From the NCBI GenBank assembly GCA_001574975.1, contig KQ965857.1, positions 1 to 64,000 on the forward strand: DNA of 64,000 nucleotides. The letters run 5' to 3'. Shown here in pieces: positions 22,076 through 33,832 of the stretch. The first letter of the stretch is position 1. Each line of letters starts with the position of its first letter. A program made the translations under genes and the position numbers. The DNA comes from Gonapodya prolifera JEL478. Lineage: Eukaryota; Monoblepharomycota; Monoblepharidomycetes; Monoblepharidales; Gonapodyaceae. The notes beneath the pieces were generated by a model. It was given only the letters and a program-made list of their open reading frames with translations. It did no database searches and was not told the DNA's origin.

Positions 22076-23955
22076 CTAAACTCCACTGTGCATGCCATAC
22101 CATACGTCTGCGCTCTTTCGAAGATCGGAGTGGGCATTATACTGGCGGAACGACAAAAATAAGTGAGGTATGTTTGAAAACCAAGGCACGTACTCATCAC
22201 TCACTCCACCGACAACCTCTACGGTTGTTCCAATGAGAGAGCTCACCAAATCCTCCACGGGTGGTCGTAAAACAGTACCGTCGTCACCCATCGACTTTTT
22301 CACAACACGTGTTGGTGTATATTGAAAGGAGACTAGTGGACCAACAAGAGGTGGCGGTACGAGCAACAAAAGGGGTAATGGTGGCGGAGAAGTAAGATTG
22401 AGAGGAGAATCGGGGGATTTGAATGTCACGAGGGACCCAGAAGATAGAGACGGAAACGAGGATAAAGAGAAGTGGGACACATAGTTGTGAAGTGCATGAG
22501 CTTGGATGACGAAACGGGAATGGAAATAAGAGAGATGAAACTTCAACAGTCGTGATTCAGGACATACCTGCACCCTCCTCCCCCTTGCACATGTGTCCCC
22601 ATCCACCTGGTTTTGCGACTTCCCATAAAGTTTCGAAGTATTGGGCGACAGCAGGGAATGTTCCCACCAATATGTGTGGATCAAATGAGGGGAGTTCAGA
22701 GAGGGATGACACAATTTCCGGTCGGAGAGCAAAACAGAACTCCAGTGCACTGTAAGAATGCCGTATGGTGTTCAATTGTGAGAAATAATTGAGAACGGGT
22801 CAGGATATGGGTCACATACAGACCTCTCCTTTCGTTTTGTGCTTGACCGCTCGTCCATTACTGTCCTATTCCACTCCTGCGGGAGTATCAGGCAGTGTTG
22901 CGGAATGCTTTCTTGTGTCTGGAAATCCGAGGGCAGCTTCTCCGTTGGAAGGAAGATCTCTTTGAAACCATTTGGATCATCCCTCAAGTTGGAGCAGGAG
23001 GTGACCCAAGTGTGTGAGAAGGGGTCCGACTGCACAAAAGTGGATCGGGGATTGCTGTTGGGAATGACAGATAAGTCAATGTCACATCTTCTCTGACTTC
23101 GAAGCATCATCGGTCGGGAAATTTCACTTGTTGCGGAACGCACGCGACAAACACCATCCCGTAATCAGATTCTGAGTCTTCAACAACTCCTTCCGAGCGT
23201 TCCTCCTCGCGCAGTCGTTGCAAATACTCATGGAAAGATTTCACGCGAGCAGTGTGGGCATGCCTTACATGATGGTTGAGTCGGAGGCGTGGAAAGTCCA
23301 GTTGTGGAACGTGATGTTTGAGAAAGCGAAACGACGTAAAATAATAACTTGGTAAACTGACGCAAGAGAAGTTCCCACTCACCAGCCTACTGGCACAACT
23401 GCCTGCACGACCTCCTCTATGCCATTTTCATCAATAAGCCTCAACATATCGGGTCCCAACGAGTCGATTTCCGCAAACAAAACGACGTGTGTCGCAGGTG
23501 AATGAATGGCGAGTGATCTGAAAAACGGAGCGACGGACTCTGCGGTATCTTCATTCGAGAAGAAGGCAAACACCATGTTCTGGCGTCGTCGTACGGACGC
23601 TTGTGGTTTCGATTGAAGTTGGGTCGTAGAGGTCTTTCTGTATGTTGAGATTGGCGATGGAGGAGGCGATAGATGTACAGATGCCTGCATTGCGTAGTGT
23701 TGCGCCGGATTTCCTGAGTGGTGCGCTGCAGCGAAGAGTTGAAGCAGAGATTCGACTATCCACTTCCAAGTTGCTCAATGTGTGAGACCACACACCTCGT
23801 TCGCTCGCAGACCACGCAACGATTCCAGCCAGAAACGCAGCCAGGCATGTTACTATCAGAAACCGAGTCGAAGACAAGGCCGCGTTTGCCGTCCGCAAGA
23901 AATGCGAAACGCGAGGGTCGTTGTCCAAAGATTTCATCCATTCCGGAGTCGCCAT
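22076..23955 (-). CDS. Type II membrane protein, possibly glycosyltransferase-like
   Basis: ATG at 23955 gives a short cytosolic lead, then one hydrophobic anchor FLIVTCLAAFLAGIVAW near residue 32, then a long lumenal part. Exons 23955-23764, 23684-23383 and 23347-23155 join in phase through VVLFAEIDSLGPDMLRLIDE and LKHHVPQLDFPRLRL. A later block, STFVQSDPFSHTWV, resembles the R-x-x-F-Q-x-D-P-F element of some eukaryotic glycosyltransferase-like families. IQAHALHNYVSHFSL and MGDDGTVLRPP near the end fit the same layout. The splice between 23155 and about 23095 is unresolved: two acceptors keep phase, and the usual D-V-R residues appear changed to N-P-R. It is therefore a membrane-anchored Golgi-type protein with a tentative enzymatic role. 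Confidence 0.55.
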
Positions 23956-24333
23956 GCTCGATGATGAAAAGGTAACACACTCCCCCGTTGCGAGACAGGC
24001 AGGCCTTGCTGGCAGAAGTCCCAATCAACAGGAAAACCGAGTATGAAGCCAGTACGCCCTGTATTGAGCCCCTCCCAGGTCCACCTGTTTGTCCCCTTTG
24101 GCAGACTGGACCGTCTCCGCAAAGACTATCCGCAGTGCTTTTCTGCTGGTGTGCCGAAAAACGACAGTTGGGGAAGTCGGAGACCAGTGGTGGCCGGGGG
24201 GGTGCTGAGGTGAGGATTGAATACCATTTATATCGGCTCAACTATGATGTCCTTCTAATACAACTCATCGTGGGAATAAACAAATTGAACCGTATTCCAC
24301 AGTGTCACATTACATTCATTTCAACAAAACACA

Positions 24334-26344
24334 CTATCGGTTACCCCCCTTTCCGTTCGGATTCTTGTTCTTGGCCTTCCCCTTCTTCCCCCTTTCCTTC
24401 CCCTTCCCCTTTCCACCTTTCTCTTTCCCCCCACCTCCCCGATCGGCTTTCATCGCACCTCCACCACCGCCAACCCTCGCCCCCTCTGAGGAAAACAGCT
24501 GCCTCCAAATGATCTCGCGGGACCATCCTTGTCTTCGCGAGGGGTCTGCGTCGGGAGCGGAAGAGGGCACGGTTGCGGTGTCGCTCTCTGTGCGCGATTC
24601 GGCACCGTTAGCGGACGTGGTGGGGGTGGGGTTTGGGGTGAGGGTGGACAGCGTGCAGCTCGCTTCGCACGTAAAAAGCAGGAGCGTTCCGAAATCGAGC
24701 GCGTCGCGCGCAAGGTGGTTGATAGGAAGGTGCATCAGGAGTGGGGGCATGATCTGCAGAGATGAAATGAAACGACACGGTCGGTTAGTTGAATCCGTGG
24801 GTATATTGTGCGACCTGGTGGTCAAGGTTATGCCACCTAACGGTCGGCCCCCGTCGAGCAACATTTGATGGGAACCCCCCCTGTCCCAGCCCAAGTCGTA
24901 CTCACTTGGAACTCGAACCCCCTCTTGCCTCCACACCGTTCGCAATCCGGAACGTCCCCCGGTGCAGGTCGATCGCCTTGACTCGCCCAAAGCGGTGTTG
25001 GCGTTCCCGGCGGTGGTTTCCAGTGTGCTCCTGCGCCCGAGGATGCGGCGGACGGATGGGGCACGACTTGCAGCTTCGAGAACGATTTCGACGGCGCCGC
25101 GTCAGAGTCCGAGTCGGAGTCTGAACGGGAGTCAGAGTCGGCGTCGGAGGGTTCGTCGTCCCCGTCGTCGTCGTCGTCGGACGAGTCCTCGTTATCAGAG
25201 TGGTCGTCGGTTCGAGCGTACCTTGAAAGCGGTCACGCAAGCACTACGTAAGCGTCTGTATCACGTACGTGCACTTGCACCTGTGCCACATCCCACCTCC
25301 CATCCTTACCGAATGACTTGATCTCCTGCGCGCGCGACTCGCTTCTGGAATCTCAGAAACTGGACGTCCACGCCCGCAGAGTACCTTTCGTATCGCTCCT
25401 GGGCAAACCCGCGCTCGTCTACGTCATCGTCGTCATTGGCGGCAGCAGAGGATCCGTTCTTCCACGACGCGGCCAGTTTGGACTCGGGTGGTGCCGGCGG
25501 TTCTTCCTCGTCGACGAGTTCCAATTCGGGCCATGCGAGGTCCTTCTTCGGGTCGGTCTTAGCAGCTTCCTTCTTCTGCACCCCTCCCAATCCCGACTCT
25601 GTCGAGTCCGCATTTCCGTTCGCCTGCGCAGCAGCTGCGATGGCCTCCGCGCAAGCTTCTTTGTGTCCCCCCGCTGTCCAGTGATGGACTTGATGCTCTC
25701 GCGCGCAGTACTGAACGGTCCGACATCGCGAGCACCGGAATGGAGCGTGCAGGCCGCAAACGGTGCAGGTGGGAGCTGAGGGTATGTGTCGTCATGAGGT
25801 TGGATGCGGGTGATGCAGGAGCTCTGCGTCAGGGCGCAGTTGAACACACACCAGCTTCGTAGGGCTTTCGCGCAGAACCGAGGTGAGGGTTGGTCTTTGG
25901 CAGCTGTGTTCGAAATGCCCGAACGCTTTTCGCGAATTGAGTTCAGGACAGGTCCCCATTTCTCGCAAGAGCCGAGTCTTCGAAACGCACCTCTGAGTCG
26001 CGCTATCTGCCATGCACGCTCCGTTCTTGCAGCAGAAGACGTACACCACGCGGTGGTAGGCGTCCCCGCCGTGCTCTGGGGTGTAGAGCTGCATGAGCAG
26101 GGGCATCACGACGTTGCATTTGGCACACGTCACGTCTGACGCGCGCAGGGGGTTTGTGGGGTCGAGCCACAGCTGGCGGGTGAGTTGTACTTTGAGAGTA
26201 AGAAACTCCAAGCGAAACCGGTGAGAAATGAGGTTGGCCACACACCGGTTTTCCGCCGACCTTTGAGGGGAACGTCGATGGCTGGCTGGGATCCACAACC
26301 AGCGGCTCCTCTGCCTCCTCCAGAAATCCAATCTGCACGGGCAT
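24334..26344 (-). CDS. PDCD2: PDCD2 / Tsr4-like protein with MYND zinc finger
   Basis: The PDCD2/Tsr4 family chaperones ribosomal protein uS5 during 40S assembly. The start MPVQIGFLEEAEEPL matches the family, followed by FPSKVGGKP joined to LWLDPTNPL, CAKCNVVMPLLMQLYTPE, YVFCCKNGAC and VRAFRTQLPKTNPHL. A MYND finger follows (CTVCGLHAPFRCSRC...YCAREHQVHHW). The C-terminal half shows ERCGGKRGFEFQ joined to IMPPLLMHLP and LLLFTCEASC. The linker around 25080-25200 is a run of Asp/Ser codons. A long C-terminal extension ends in a Lys/Gly-rich tail (EKGGKGKGKERGKKGKAKNK) absent from the animal protein. Exon 1 is 26344-26246 and exon 2 starts at 26172. The gene lies 378 bases upstream of the next minus-strand gene's start codon. 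Confidence 0.9.
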
Positions 26345-26472
26345 CGCTTTTCTCGTTTCACTGTGGCGACTGCGGTCGATCTCTGAAAAATTTTGCCCCC
26401 CGGTAAAATGGGGATACACAATTCTAGAATCAAAATAGCGGGGCTACCCAGGCCATGCCAAAATAATTATGA

Positions 26473-28138
26473 CTACCAAACCTCCATCTCATCGAGTATG
26501 CTGAAGAGCACTGTCGCGCTGTTCTTGGCGGCAAACGAAGTGAAGGTTAAACTGCATCGCAAGTCAGGTCAGGACGCATGTGAACAGAGCCAAAACGCGT
26601 TCATAATCTTACATAACGTTTGTCCCTTCTTGACCACCTGCCAAGTCGGAAAGTGATCGAATCACGATACACTTCTTTTGGTTAGACTTGCACACGTGCA
26701 TCACGGTGGCCGACTCCATGTCCTGAAACCGATTATTGCGCTGGATATAAATTTATAATAAGATGGGACCCTGGGGTGTATCACATACCACAGCATCTGC
26801 CTTGAAGTATCCGAAAAGTTGTGCACGAAGGTCAGCATTGTCCAAAAAGGTCGAGGCGCTCAAACCGGCCTCTCCGATCTGGGCGTGCGGCACGTCGGGC
26901 AAGGTGAAGTTTTTCTGATTGATCGGATCAAAGCCCGTCGCGGTGAGGTTGGGTAGTTTTGGAAGAGCACGCTCAGTAGCGTTGAGGAGGTATTCGTCCA
27001 CGGGGAACCAGAACTGCTGTGGAGTTACAGATGCAAACGCGTCCGAAGCTAAGGTGGAGAGGGTGGGGGGTGAGTGGGGAGCAAAGGGGCGGAAGTGGGA
27101 TTGGTCATGAGTCTGAACTTTGAAAGCGAAGGTGTTCCAACATACCATTTACGAGTGTGTCCACCATCATGGGCACCGCGAACCCAGGGTACGTGAGGTT
27201 CGTGGTCAACGTTTCGTTTCCGCAGTTTTTGTACGACGGTTCCATGTACGCGACCTAATCCCATTGTTTCCAATTTCCCAAATTCAGATATTGGCAAATC
27301 TTCCGACTTCTCAAACCAATCGACACCCTTTCCCACCTTGACAGTCTTCCCATCCGTGTCATTGTACCGATAAAACGTATTTGGAAAGTCCTCTCCGATA
27401 ATCGACGCGTCGACTTGGTTGTTGATAAATTTGTTATGCTGATACTGGCTCCATTTCTTGGGGATGGTCACACTGCCGATCGGGAGCGCAGGATTCCTGG
27501 AGTGGGACGTACATAAGAGAGTGACGTTGATTTGATGACGCAGCGGGGCAACGCACACGCCACCCGCAATACCCGAGAAGATGAGGTACTCGATGGAAGG
27601 GTACAGCTCGAACACCATTTGCGTTGTCACTTTTGAGTCGCAACGAGGTGAGCCGGATCACTGACCAAAAATTTTGCACTTGCACATGCACTCACTAGCA
27701 GCATTCGACATGCCCACTCCCGTCGTCGAGATAACGACCTGCTTCCCTCTTAGCGTTCCCTCGAAGAACTGTCTCCCGTTGGTCTCCAGAACGCGGACGT
27801 AGCCGGATGCGTTCATAACCTGGAGCGACGAGAGCGTCTCGGGGGCGAAGGCCGAGAGAATGCCGATTTTGGGGCAGTTCCCTGCATGGACGGGGGACGG
27901 ATTGGGGTGTGCGAGTCAGGCGCTGCAGTTGCATACAGTCCACATTTTACGGTCAATACGCACAGTTGTTTCGTTTGCTAAGCCGCTCCCTATGCTCCTC
28001 TCTCCCGATGGTGTCAAAGTGCTTCGACAGCTCCAGGTACTGAGAGCGGGTCCATCGGCGGAGCTTGACGTGGTCCGACTCGGCATGGGCCGTGGCAAGA
28101 ACGACCAAGGCGAGACAGAGAGCGAGAATGACACGCAT
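26473..28138 (-). CDS. Secreted nucleoside phosphorylase / nucleosidase-fold protein
   Basis: This is a phosphorylase-superfamily protein (PNP_UDP_1 fold) of the kind represented by plant bark storage proteins and MTA/SAH nucleosidases. A signal peptide, MRVILALCLALVVLATAHAE, begins at 28138. Then come CPKIGILSAFAPE, GKQVVISTTGVGMSNAA, YLIFSGIAGGV, IGSVTIPKKWSQYQHNKF, AYMEPSYKNCGNETL and the catalytic-loop DMESATVMHVCKSNQKKC. The end is IRSLSDLAGGQ, a splice into TFTSFAAKNSATVLFSIL, and stop at 26473-26475. The Asp/Glu of DMES normally contact base and ribose, so catalytic activity is possible. The secreted location suggests nucleoside scavenging outside the cell or in a vacuole. Intron number is about six; small exons may shift by a few bases. 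Confidence 0.82.
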
Positions 28139-28618
28139 CGTGGTGTGAGGCTGTGCGATTGGAAACTGTGCGGTCCAGATAAGTGCCCTGAAATTTAATT
28201 TAACTTTGCACCCCGCACCTTGGCCGTGGTCGATCGTCGCCTCTAATTGGATGGATTGTGCTGTGCCGTGCGTGCAACGCTTCTATTTAGTTTTTACACG
28301 TTCTTCTCCCGTATCCGTCCCACAGGGCTCATTTGAAAACGGCCAACAATGGCATCAAAAACGGAAACTGTCGCATTTGATTCCAAAATCCACAGCGACG
28401 TCAGTCTCCCAATTCACCTTGTTCTTTTCGGCGTCGGCGATAGGTAATTTTTATGTTTGCCCAAGTACTTTGCGTTTGATCGAGTCACTGGAAATCAGAT
28501 GAGTATGTTTGAAATCATCGTGCTAAACCTTATGGCCTTTTGCTCGTACCACTGGGTCTTTCGGGTAGAGCTTGTCGGCACATTTCACAAAAAAGAAGCA
28601 AGCTCGGGCAAGTTGCCA
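28139..28618. other. Intergenic spacer
   Basis: This stretch lies between the start of the nucleosidase-type gene and the end of the duplicated unknown gene. The side next to 28138 is expected to carry the nucleosidase promoter. No gene, RNA or repeat is recognised. The open frames present are short and lack splice support. Confidence 0.5.
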
Positions 28619-29513
28619 TCAGTCCACCTTCGCCCCAATTGTCCACATTTGCAGTTCTCGAATCTCGTCAGTAGACAGCAATGCATTTAGTGTCCCGTCG
28701 ACGAGCGTGCTCCACAAGTAACTATAAGAGTCAGGTGGAAAATTCCCAGGTGTGTCTGGGGCCTCCGTCGTGGGACCAGTCTCTTTCAACCCACCCCTCA
28801 CCTGTACGTCCATTTATTTGATCAGCCCACATTAATAAAGAAGTAAAGATATTTTCAAAATAACGAGATTTGAACATAAGACGTCCAGAAAATGGAGGGG
28901 AAATTGAAAAGGAGAAGGCAGGAGTATTTAGTAAAGGACTGAAGAAAGAATAAAGTGCTTGAAGTAATTTGAATATGACAGAACTTTGTGAGCCCGCGGC
29001 AGCTGCGCATAAAACTACCGCCAGCTGGACTTTGAAAGTATCCACCAAACACCAACTCGCACTGTTTCATCGCCCACAAAGCACGACTTTGCCTCCCCAC
29101 CAACGGGGACAGTTGATTGAGCTTGCTAACCACGGCAACGCGCCGCCCCTTGTTCGCGGTTCTGAGAGGGGTCGGTCTGACCTGCCGGGTGGGGACGACT
29201 TACCTCCATCGGGGCCGTCTTGGATGAGACTAGATTCCTTGCACGCGCCTCGGCGCGGATGGCGGTCGAATTGAAAGCGTAGAGTCGTGGGATGGGGTTG
29301 AGTAAGCCTCGTCGCGAGCAGACTGCGTACGTTCGGGCAATCGTGTGGCACCTGGCGTCGTCCTCTTCGACTGGCGTCTTCTTCCTCCTCGAATTCAAGT
29401 TTCATGTTCCCGTTTACTAAGTGGGGTACACGGTGACTGCCTCCTCGTGGCGTACCCTGGGCAACGTTCGACATGTTCGAACGTCTGAAGTCACCAAGTT
29501 CGCCATCGGACAT
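28619..29513 (-). CDS. Duplicated unknown gene, right copy
   Basis: This is the better-preserved partner of the locus at 15538-16585. ATG at 29513 opens MSDGELGDFRRSNMSN, then TPRGGS, LEFEEEEDASRRGRRQ, HDCPNVRSLLA and IQDGPDG, which runs into a good donor (GTAAGTC) near 29210. The last exon reads MDVQVRGGLKETGPTTEAP, then SYLWSTLVDGTLNALLST, and stops at 28619-28621. The middle exons are uncertain. The protein is hydrophilic and acidic/basic mixed, with no membrane segment or known domain. Start, acidic run and terminal exon are all shared with the other copy, which argues that those parts code for protein. The function is unknown. Confidence 0.5.
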
Positions 29514-30135
29514 TCGATTGGCGGACTCAAGTTTTGTTTTAACTCAAATGACCAAGCGAATGGAGTGACGAGTTCCGTAAAAGACGAGTGGAAGTTTTGA
29601 GAGGTTTGGGAATGTGCCTGTTTCCTTGTTCGATCGGGGAGTGTTAATGCAGCGGGATCGATTCACAAACGGGTACTTCGGAGATGGGGGCAATACCTTG
29701 TGAACCAGAACTGAATCTTCAAGCGAAAGTTCAAGTTATGCATCTCCCTTTCGGACTCAAGCGTGTATCAATGCTCATCACAATAGGCAACGGTGTCTAT
29801 ACACGATGCGAAGCACAGCGCTTCTAGAAATACATGTGGAAGGGAAGCGCTTGTCAGTGCCCACTGCATTCCCAGGCTCACTCCGGAGCCCCCTCGTCCC
29901 CTACCAGATGTGACACTGACTGCTGCGCGCCGGAGAGGGTGGGTGAAGATATGCATAAAAAGAGATTATCAGTGGAACTCATCTGCATCCATGTCGCCTG
30001 TTTCCTGCGAGTCGCTGGTGTATATGGTAAAGTTTACTTGCCACACTGAACCTCGACAAATTGAACGTGCAGCGATCGTCTCTTCTCTGGATGATAACAA
30101 TGCATTGTCACACTTGACAACTCAAGACCAACACC
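28640..30135. repeat. Segmental duplication, right copy
   Basis: Same-orientation match to 15590-17170, including the gene at 28619-29513 and its upstream region. Similarity ends near 30135, after GTCACACTTGACAACTCA (compare about 17132-17160). Both copies are about equally long. The two lie about 13 kb apart with unrelated single-copy genes between. No terminal inverted repeat or target duplication is evident at the edges. Confidence 0.75.
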
Positions 30136-31716
30136 CACAAGGTACAATCATGACAGGGTAACCATAGGAAAAGTCTGCACTGTCTGACTGGACTCAGTCG
30201 CCTGGAGCAAACTGGGGCATTGTCATAGCCATTTGTGTCAGGCAGCACAAGACACCAGTGTGAGCTGACATGAGTATGTACGTAGCCACGAAAGGGTTAT
30301 CCCACAGAGACTGTTACAAGGCATTCTTTTTGTCATAGCTATGTGTTTGACCTTCCTGGTTGAAATACAAGGAAAACATGTTTCACATGACACATGGCCA
30401 AACCAAAACAATACACATACCACTAAATTTGATGGTGGATACCAGCAAAGTCCTTGAGGAACTAAGCCCACCATCAAAATTGTTTTTTTTCAAATTATCA
30501 AACAACATCCACTCCCCCAGATTCCAGGCACATCTCCCAAACAGATGACCCAATAGAGCCTTAGCACATCCATTAAAGCTGGGCAAATGCTGCAGTGCAC
30601 AAAGACACTGACTTCCTAGTCGTCAAGGCAAGGGGTGTGAAAGGGGTGCTGGAGAGGAGGGAGGAGTGGCGGAGGCAGTGGCTGGCGGAGTAGGGAAGAT
30701 ATTGAAAAAAAAAGAAGTTACATGCAACACACAACACCCCTCAACCTCCAACATTGTGACCCACCATCAGTTATTCCTTGACTGGCCTCTTTATCACCAC
30801 ATGTGCTCACTTTTTGGTGGGGGGCAGTAACCAGGGGGCTGATGCCCTGTCACCTGCTTGTGCACATATATGAAGTGCATATTGTGGACCGGATTTGTGT
30901 CCCAGTTCCAAGTTATCCTCTCATGAGCACAATATTTGAGCCCCCATGGTTGCACAGTCTTTTTGACCTTTGCACCGTTAATGTAGTTTGTCACAACCTT
31001 TGGTGAGAGAAACCAATGACACAAGCTGCATAGTGCAGAGGAATGGTATTCATCCAGTTTGACACATGAAAATGAGATGATCCAGTTGAAGACTTCTCAA
31101 CTCTGCAGTCCTGTCAAAGAGGGAGATCTCTTGCTTGAAAATTCCACTGTGACTGATTGCATTTGCTTCATCAGATCTCTGAATTTATTGTGCTGATTGG
31201 GCACATGGCCCTGTTTCAATATGCCAAATATGGAGTTTCCAAAATGTTCTTGGATTTTTTCCAATCTCTGTGCAAAGATGGTACTGTTGTTGGTCTCAAA
31301 ATGAGCAAATAGTTGGCATATAATATGCGCTCATTCTCATTGTGTGCAAATGTATGTGCAAAACTTCAAATGATGGAAAAATCCATTGTCATAAAAAGTC
31401 AATAGATTGTCAAGATGGGGCCCAATTGCTCTCAAGTACTTTGCAAAGTTTGCAATTTTAATACATGTCCAAGAACCCTGTAGCACTGTGAACACACCTC
31501 CCCAATCATCCAGGCCACGTTCTGAGGTCCTTTCTGACATAGCAAGTGACATCCCAGTGAGTACATCAGCATTAGTGTTCTTAATGGGGAGCTGATTTTC
31601 TGATTACTTGTCAATTAGATGGAATTACCTGACAGTCCAGAGTCAGAGACAGGTCAACACACTCCAAAACACAGTGTAAGTGGCCACTATTCTTATCATG
31701 CAAGTCAAGGAGTCTA
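30136..31716. other. AT-rich gene-poor stretch
   Basis: No gene is supported. A minus-strand frame at 30794-31024 looks protein-like (HERITWNWDTNPVHNMHF) but has no start, splice chain or family match. Composition resembles 1-1124 and 3589-5000, so this is probably old repeat-derived DNA. Confidence 0.4.
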
Positions 31717-33832
31717 ATGCATTTTCTCATAGAAACCCAAGGCAACCAGGGGCCCTCCTCTTGTGCACCCTTTCACTCTCCCCACTATCACACTGATCAA
31801 TCTGCAGACACTGGAGGATGCGCTCAAGGAATTCTTGATGGAGCATGGACAGACTGCGGACTTTGTCATTCTGGACTTCCTGTTGCAGGATCATGCCAAT
31901 CAAAGGAGTCCCATGAGTTCTCACTATTCACACATGTGGTCCACACTAATGCCACCTTCAGAAACTTGCCCCCACATTCCAATCCCATCTGCAAGGTCTG
32001 CAAGATCTGGCACTCAACAAGATTCTCACACCCAAGGGAATTCTTGTGGAGGTACGTGCCCTATTGATGTTTGCCCTCATTTATATCTTACAAGTTTCTC
32101 AATAAGGATATTCAACTTTTGCAGTACAATTCCACTCTCAGGGACTTTTCCAACTTTGGAGCCCAGAACATCTCCCTCACTCATCTTGCATTCCAGCCCT
32201 GCACGGGGCAGTCTAAGAAAGAGGCCAGCAACAATGGCATGATCTTCAGTGCAACCAATGCCATGGCCCAATATGAGGTGGCATCCAAGTCACCATCTCC
32301 CATCAACTGGTCTGAGGGATCTAAATGGCAGTGCACGTGGGCCTTCACAAACTTTCTGGGTCCCTACACAGTGCCTGATGCAGATGTCTTGGTGAGTTTC
32401 TCAAACAATTTTGCTTGCTTTTATTTTCTGATACACCAGAGCCTTGTTCTATTCACACAGACCTACGCTGCTCCACAGGACTCAAAAAAGGCACCAAAGA
32501 GCATCTGTTTTTTTTCTGGTTAAATCCCAAGTGCATTCTTGATAGAGGGTCCTGACCCTTTTAACCAGTGCCAGCAACCATGTTGTGATTCCAAGTGTGG
32601 GAACTGGGAGCACAGCAACTGCATGTGCAATTCTTGGTAGGAGGTGCACATTGTGGGTGTTTTATACTTCCCTGCATTCTGCACTTGATAACCACCTGAT
32701 TGGTCTTAAGGCGCAGTCTGCTGAAGATGTATCAAAGGTATTTGCCAAGTGAGTTTTTTAATCTTGCTATTTGCAGTGATGCACTTTCACCATCTCTTTT
32801 GTAGATTAGTTCTTGACCACAATTTACTCTGCTACTCTGTTGCAACATTCTGCAAGTCTAAGGCTACCAAACCCATGCAGAAGGTGCCACTCTCTGTGGT
32901 TGTGGAGGATGATTTGAAGGACTTGGTCACGTTTGACATTCCTCCAGAAGGTGAGTGTAATGTGACATTGCATTTTGGGAACATGCTGCACTTTAAATTT
33001 TGTTTTTGAGACCCCTCTCAAGGAGGTCCATCTGGGGTTGATATCCTGCACAACTCGCAAGGAGTTCCACTAGGTGAGTAGCAGCAGAACACTACTTATC
33101 AATGAAAAGAAGCTCTAATAAGTCTTTTGAAGATGTTGCTCAATTCATAGATGACAAGGCAGAAGTTGACAATAGTGCCAATGATGATAAGTGAAATAAC
33201 ATTTTTTTTTCTGTTACACACAATACTAAACTAAGGAACACTTTGTAGATTCTGAGGAGAACAAACTTGAGGAGCCTGCAGAATCAGAACCCCTCATGGA
33301 TCCTTCCCTTGGTGAGGCATTGGAAAAGGAGGCTGAGGAGATTGAGACTGAAGATGAAGGTGACATCTTTGCATTTAAATTTGAAAGGCAGAATTGCAGG
33401 GCTGATCCTTTTTGATTTTCAGAACCAACACCAAGTTGCCAGAGACATATTCCCCAGCCAACTCCAGCTTTGCCCACCTCTGCACCATTGAAAGGCACAG
33501 TGGAGGAAGGTGATGAAGAAGAATCTGAAGGTGAGTTAACATCTATTCATATCTAGACTTTGGCCTGTTTCTAACATTGTCTGAATTAGAGGTACCTTCT
33601 ACTTTGGTGGACACCCAACCTGCACCACCACCAAAAAACTCAAGGGAGAGGCCATTGCTGACCACTACCACCATCTCAAGAAGGTCAGTGTATGTTGTGT
33701 TTCCTTTCACTAATCTACATTCTAACACTTTCTGTTATATGCAGAACCTGCTTCCAAGCGCCCCAGACTTGCCTGCTTGGTCAAGACATCAGTGAGCCAA
33801 GAGGTGGCAGGCAGATTTTGCAGGAGAAGTAG
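31717..33832 (+). pseudogene. Multi-exon locus of unknown family, probably decaying
   Basis: Several exon-intron junctions look real: CTTCAG leads to an exon reading LQDLALNKILTPKGILVE, which splices (donor near 32052, acceptor near 32124) to YNSTLRDFSNFGAQNISLTH and on to WQCTWAFTNFLGPYTVPDAD. Further right an acidic chain is in phase through three introns: DSEENKLEEPAESEPLMDPS, EPTPSCQRHIPQPTPALP, then EVPSTLVDTQPAPPP. The chain cannot be kept open throughout: a stop follows the exon at about 32461-32523, and the exon near 33592 reads convincingly in two frames. I recognise no domain. It may be a mobile-element-borne or lineage-specific gene in decay; retained splice sites suggest it was once transcribed. 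Confidence 0.4.

Noticed and set aside
25318-25779. Plus-strand open frame of 153 codons and its neighbours at 24302-25124
   Set aside because: All lie opposite PDCD2 exons, which carry the recognisable domain sequence.
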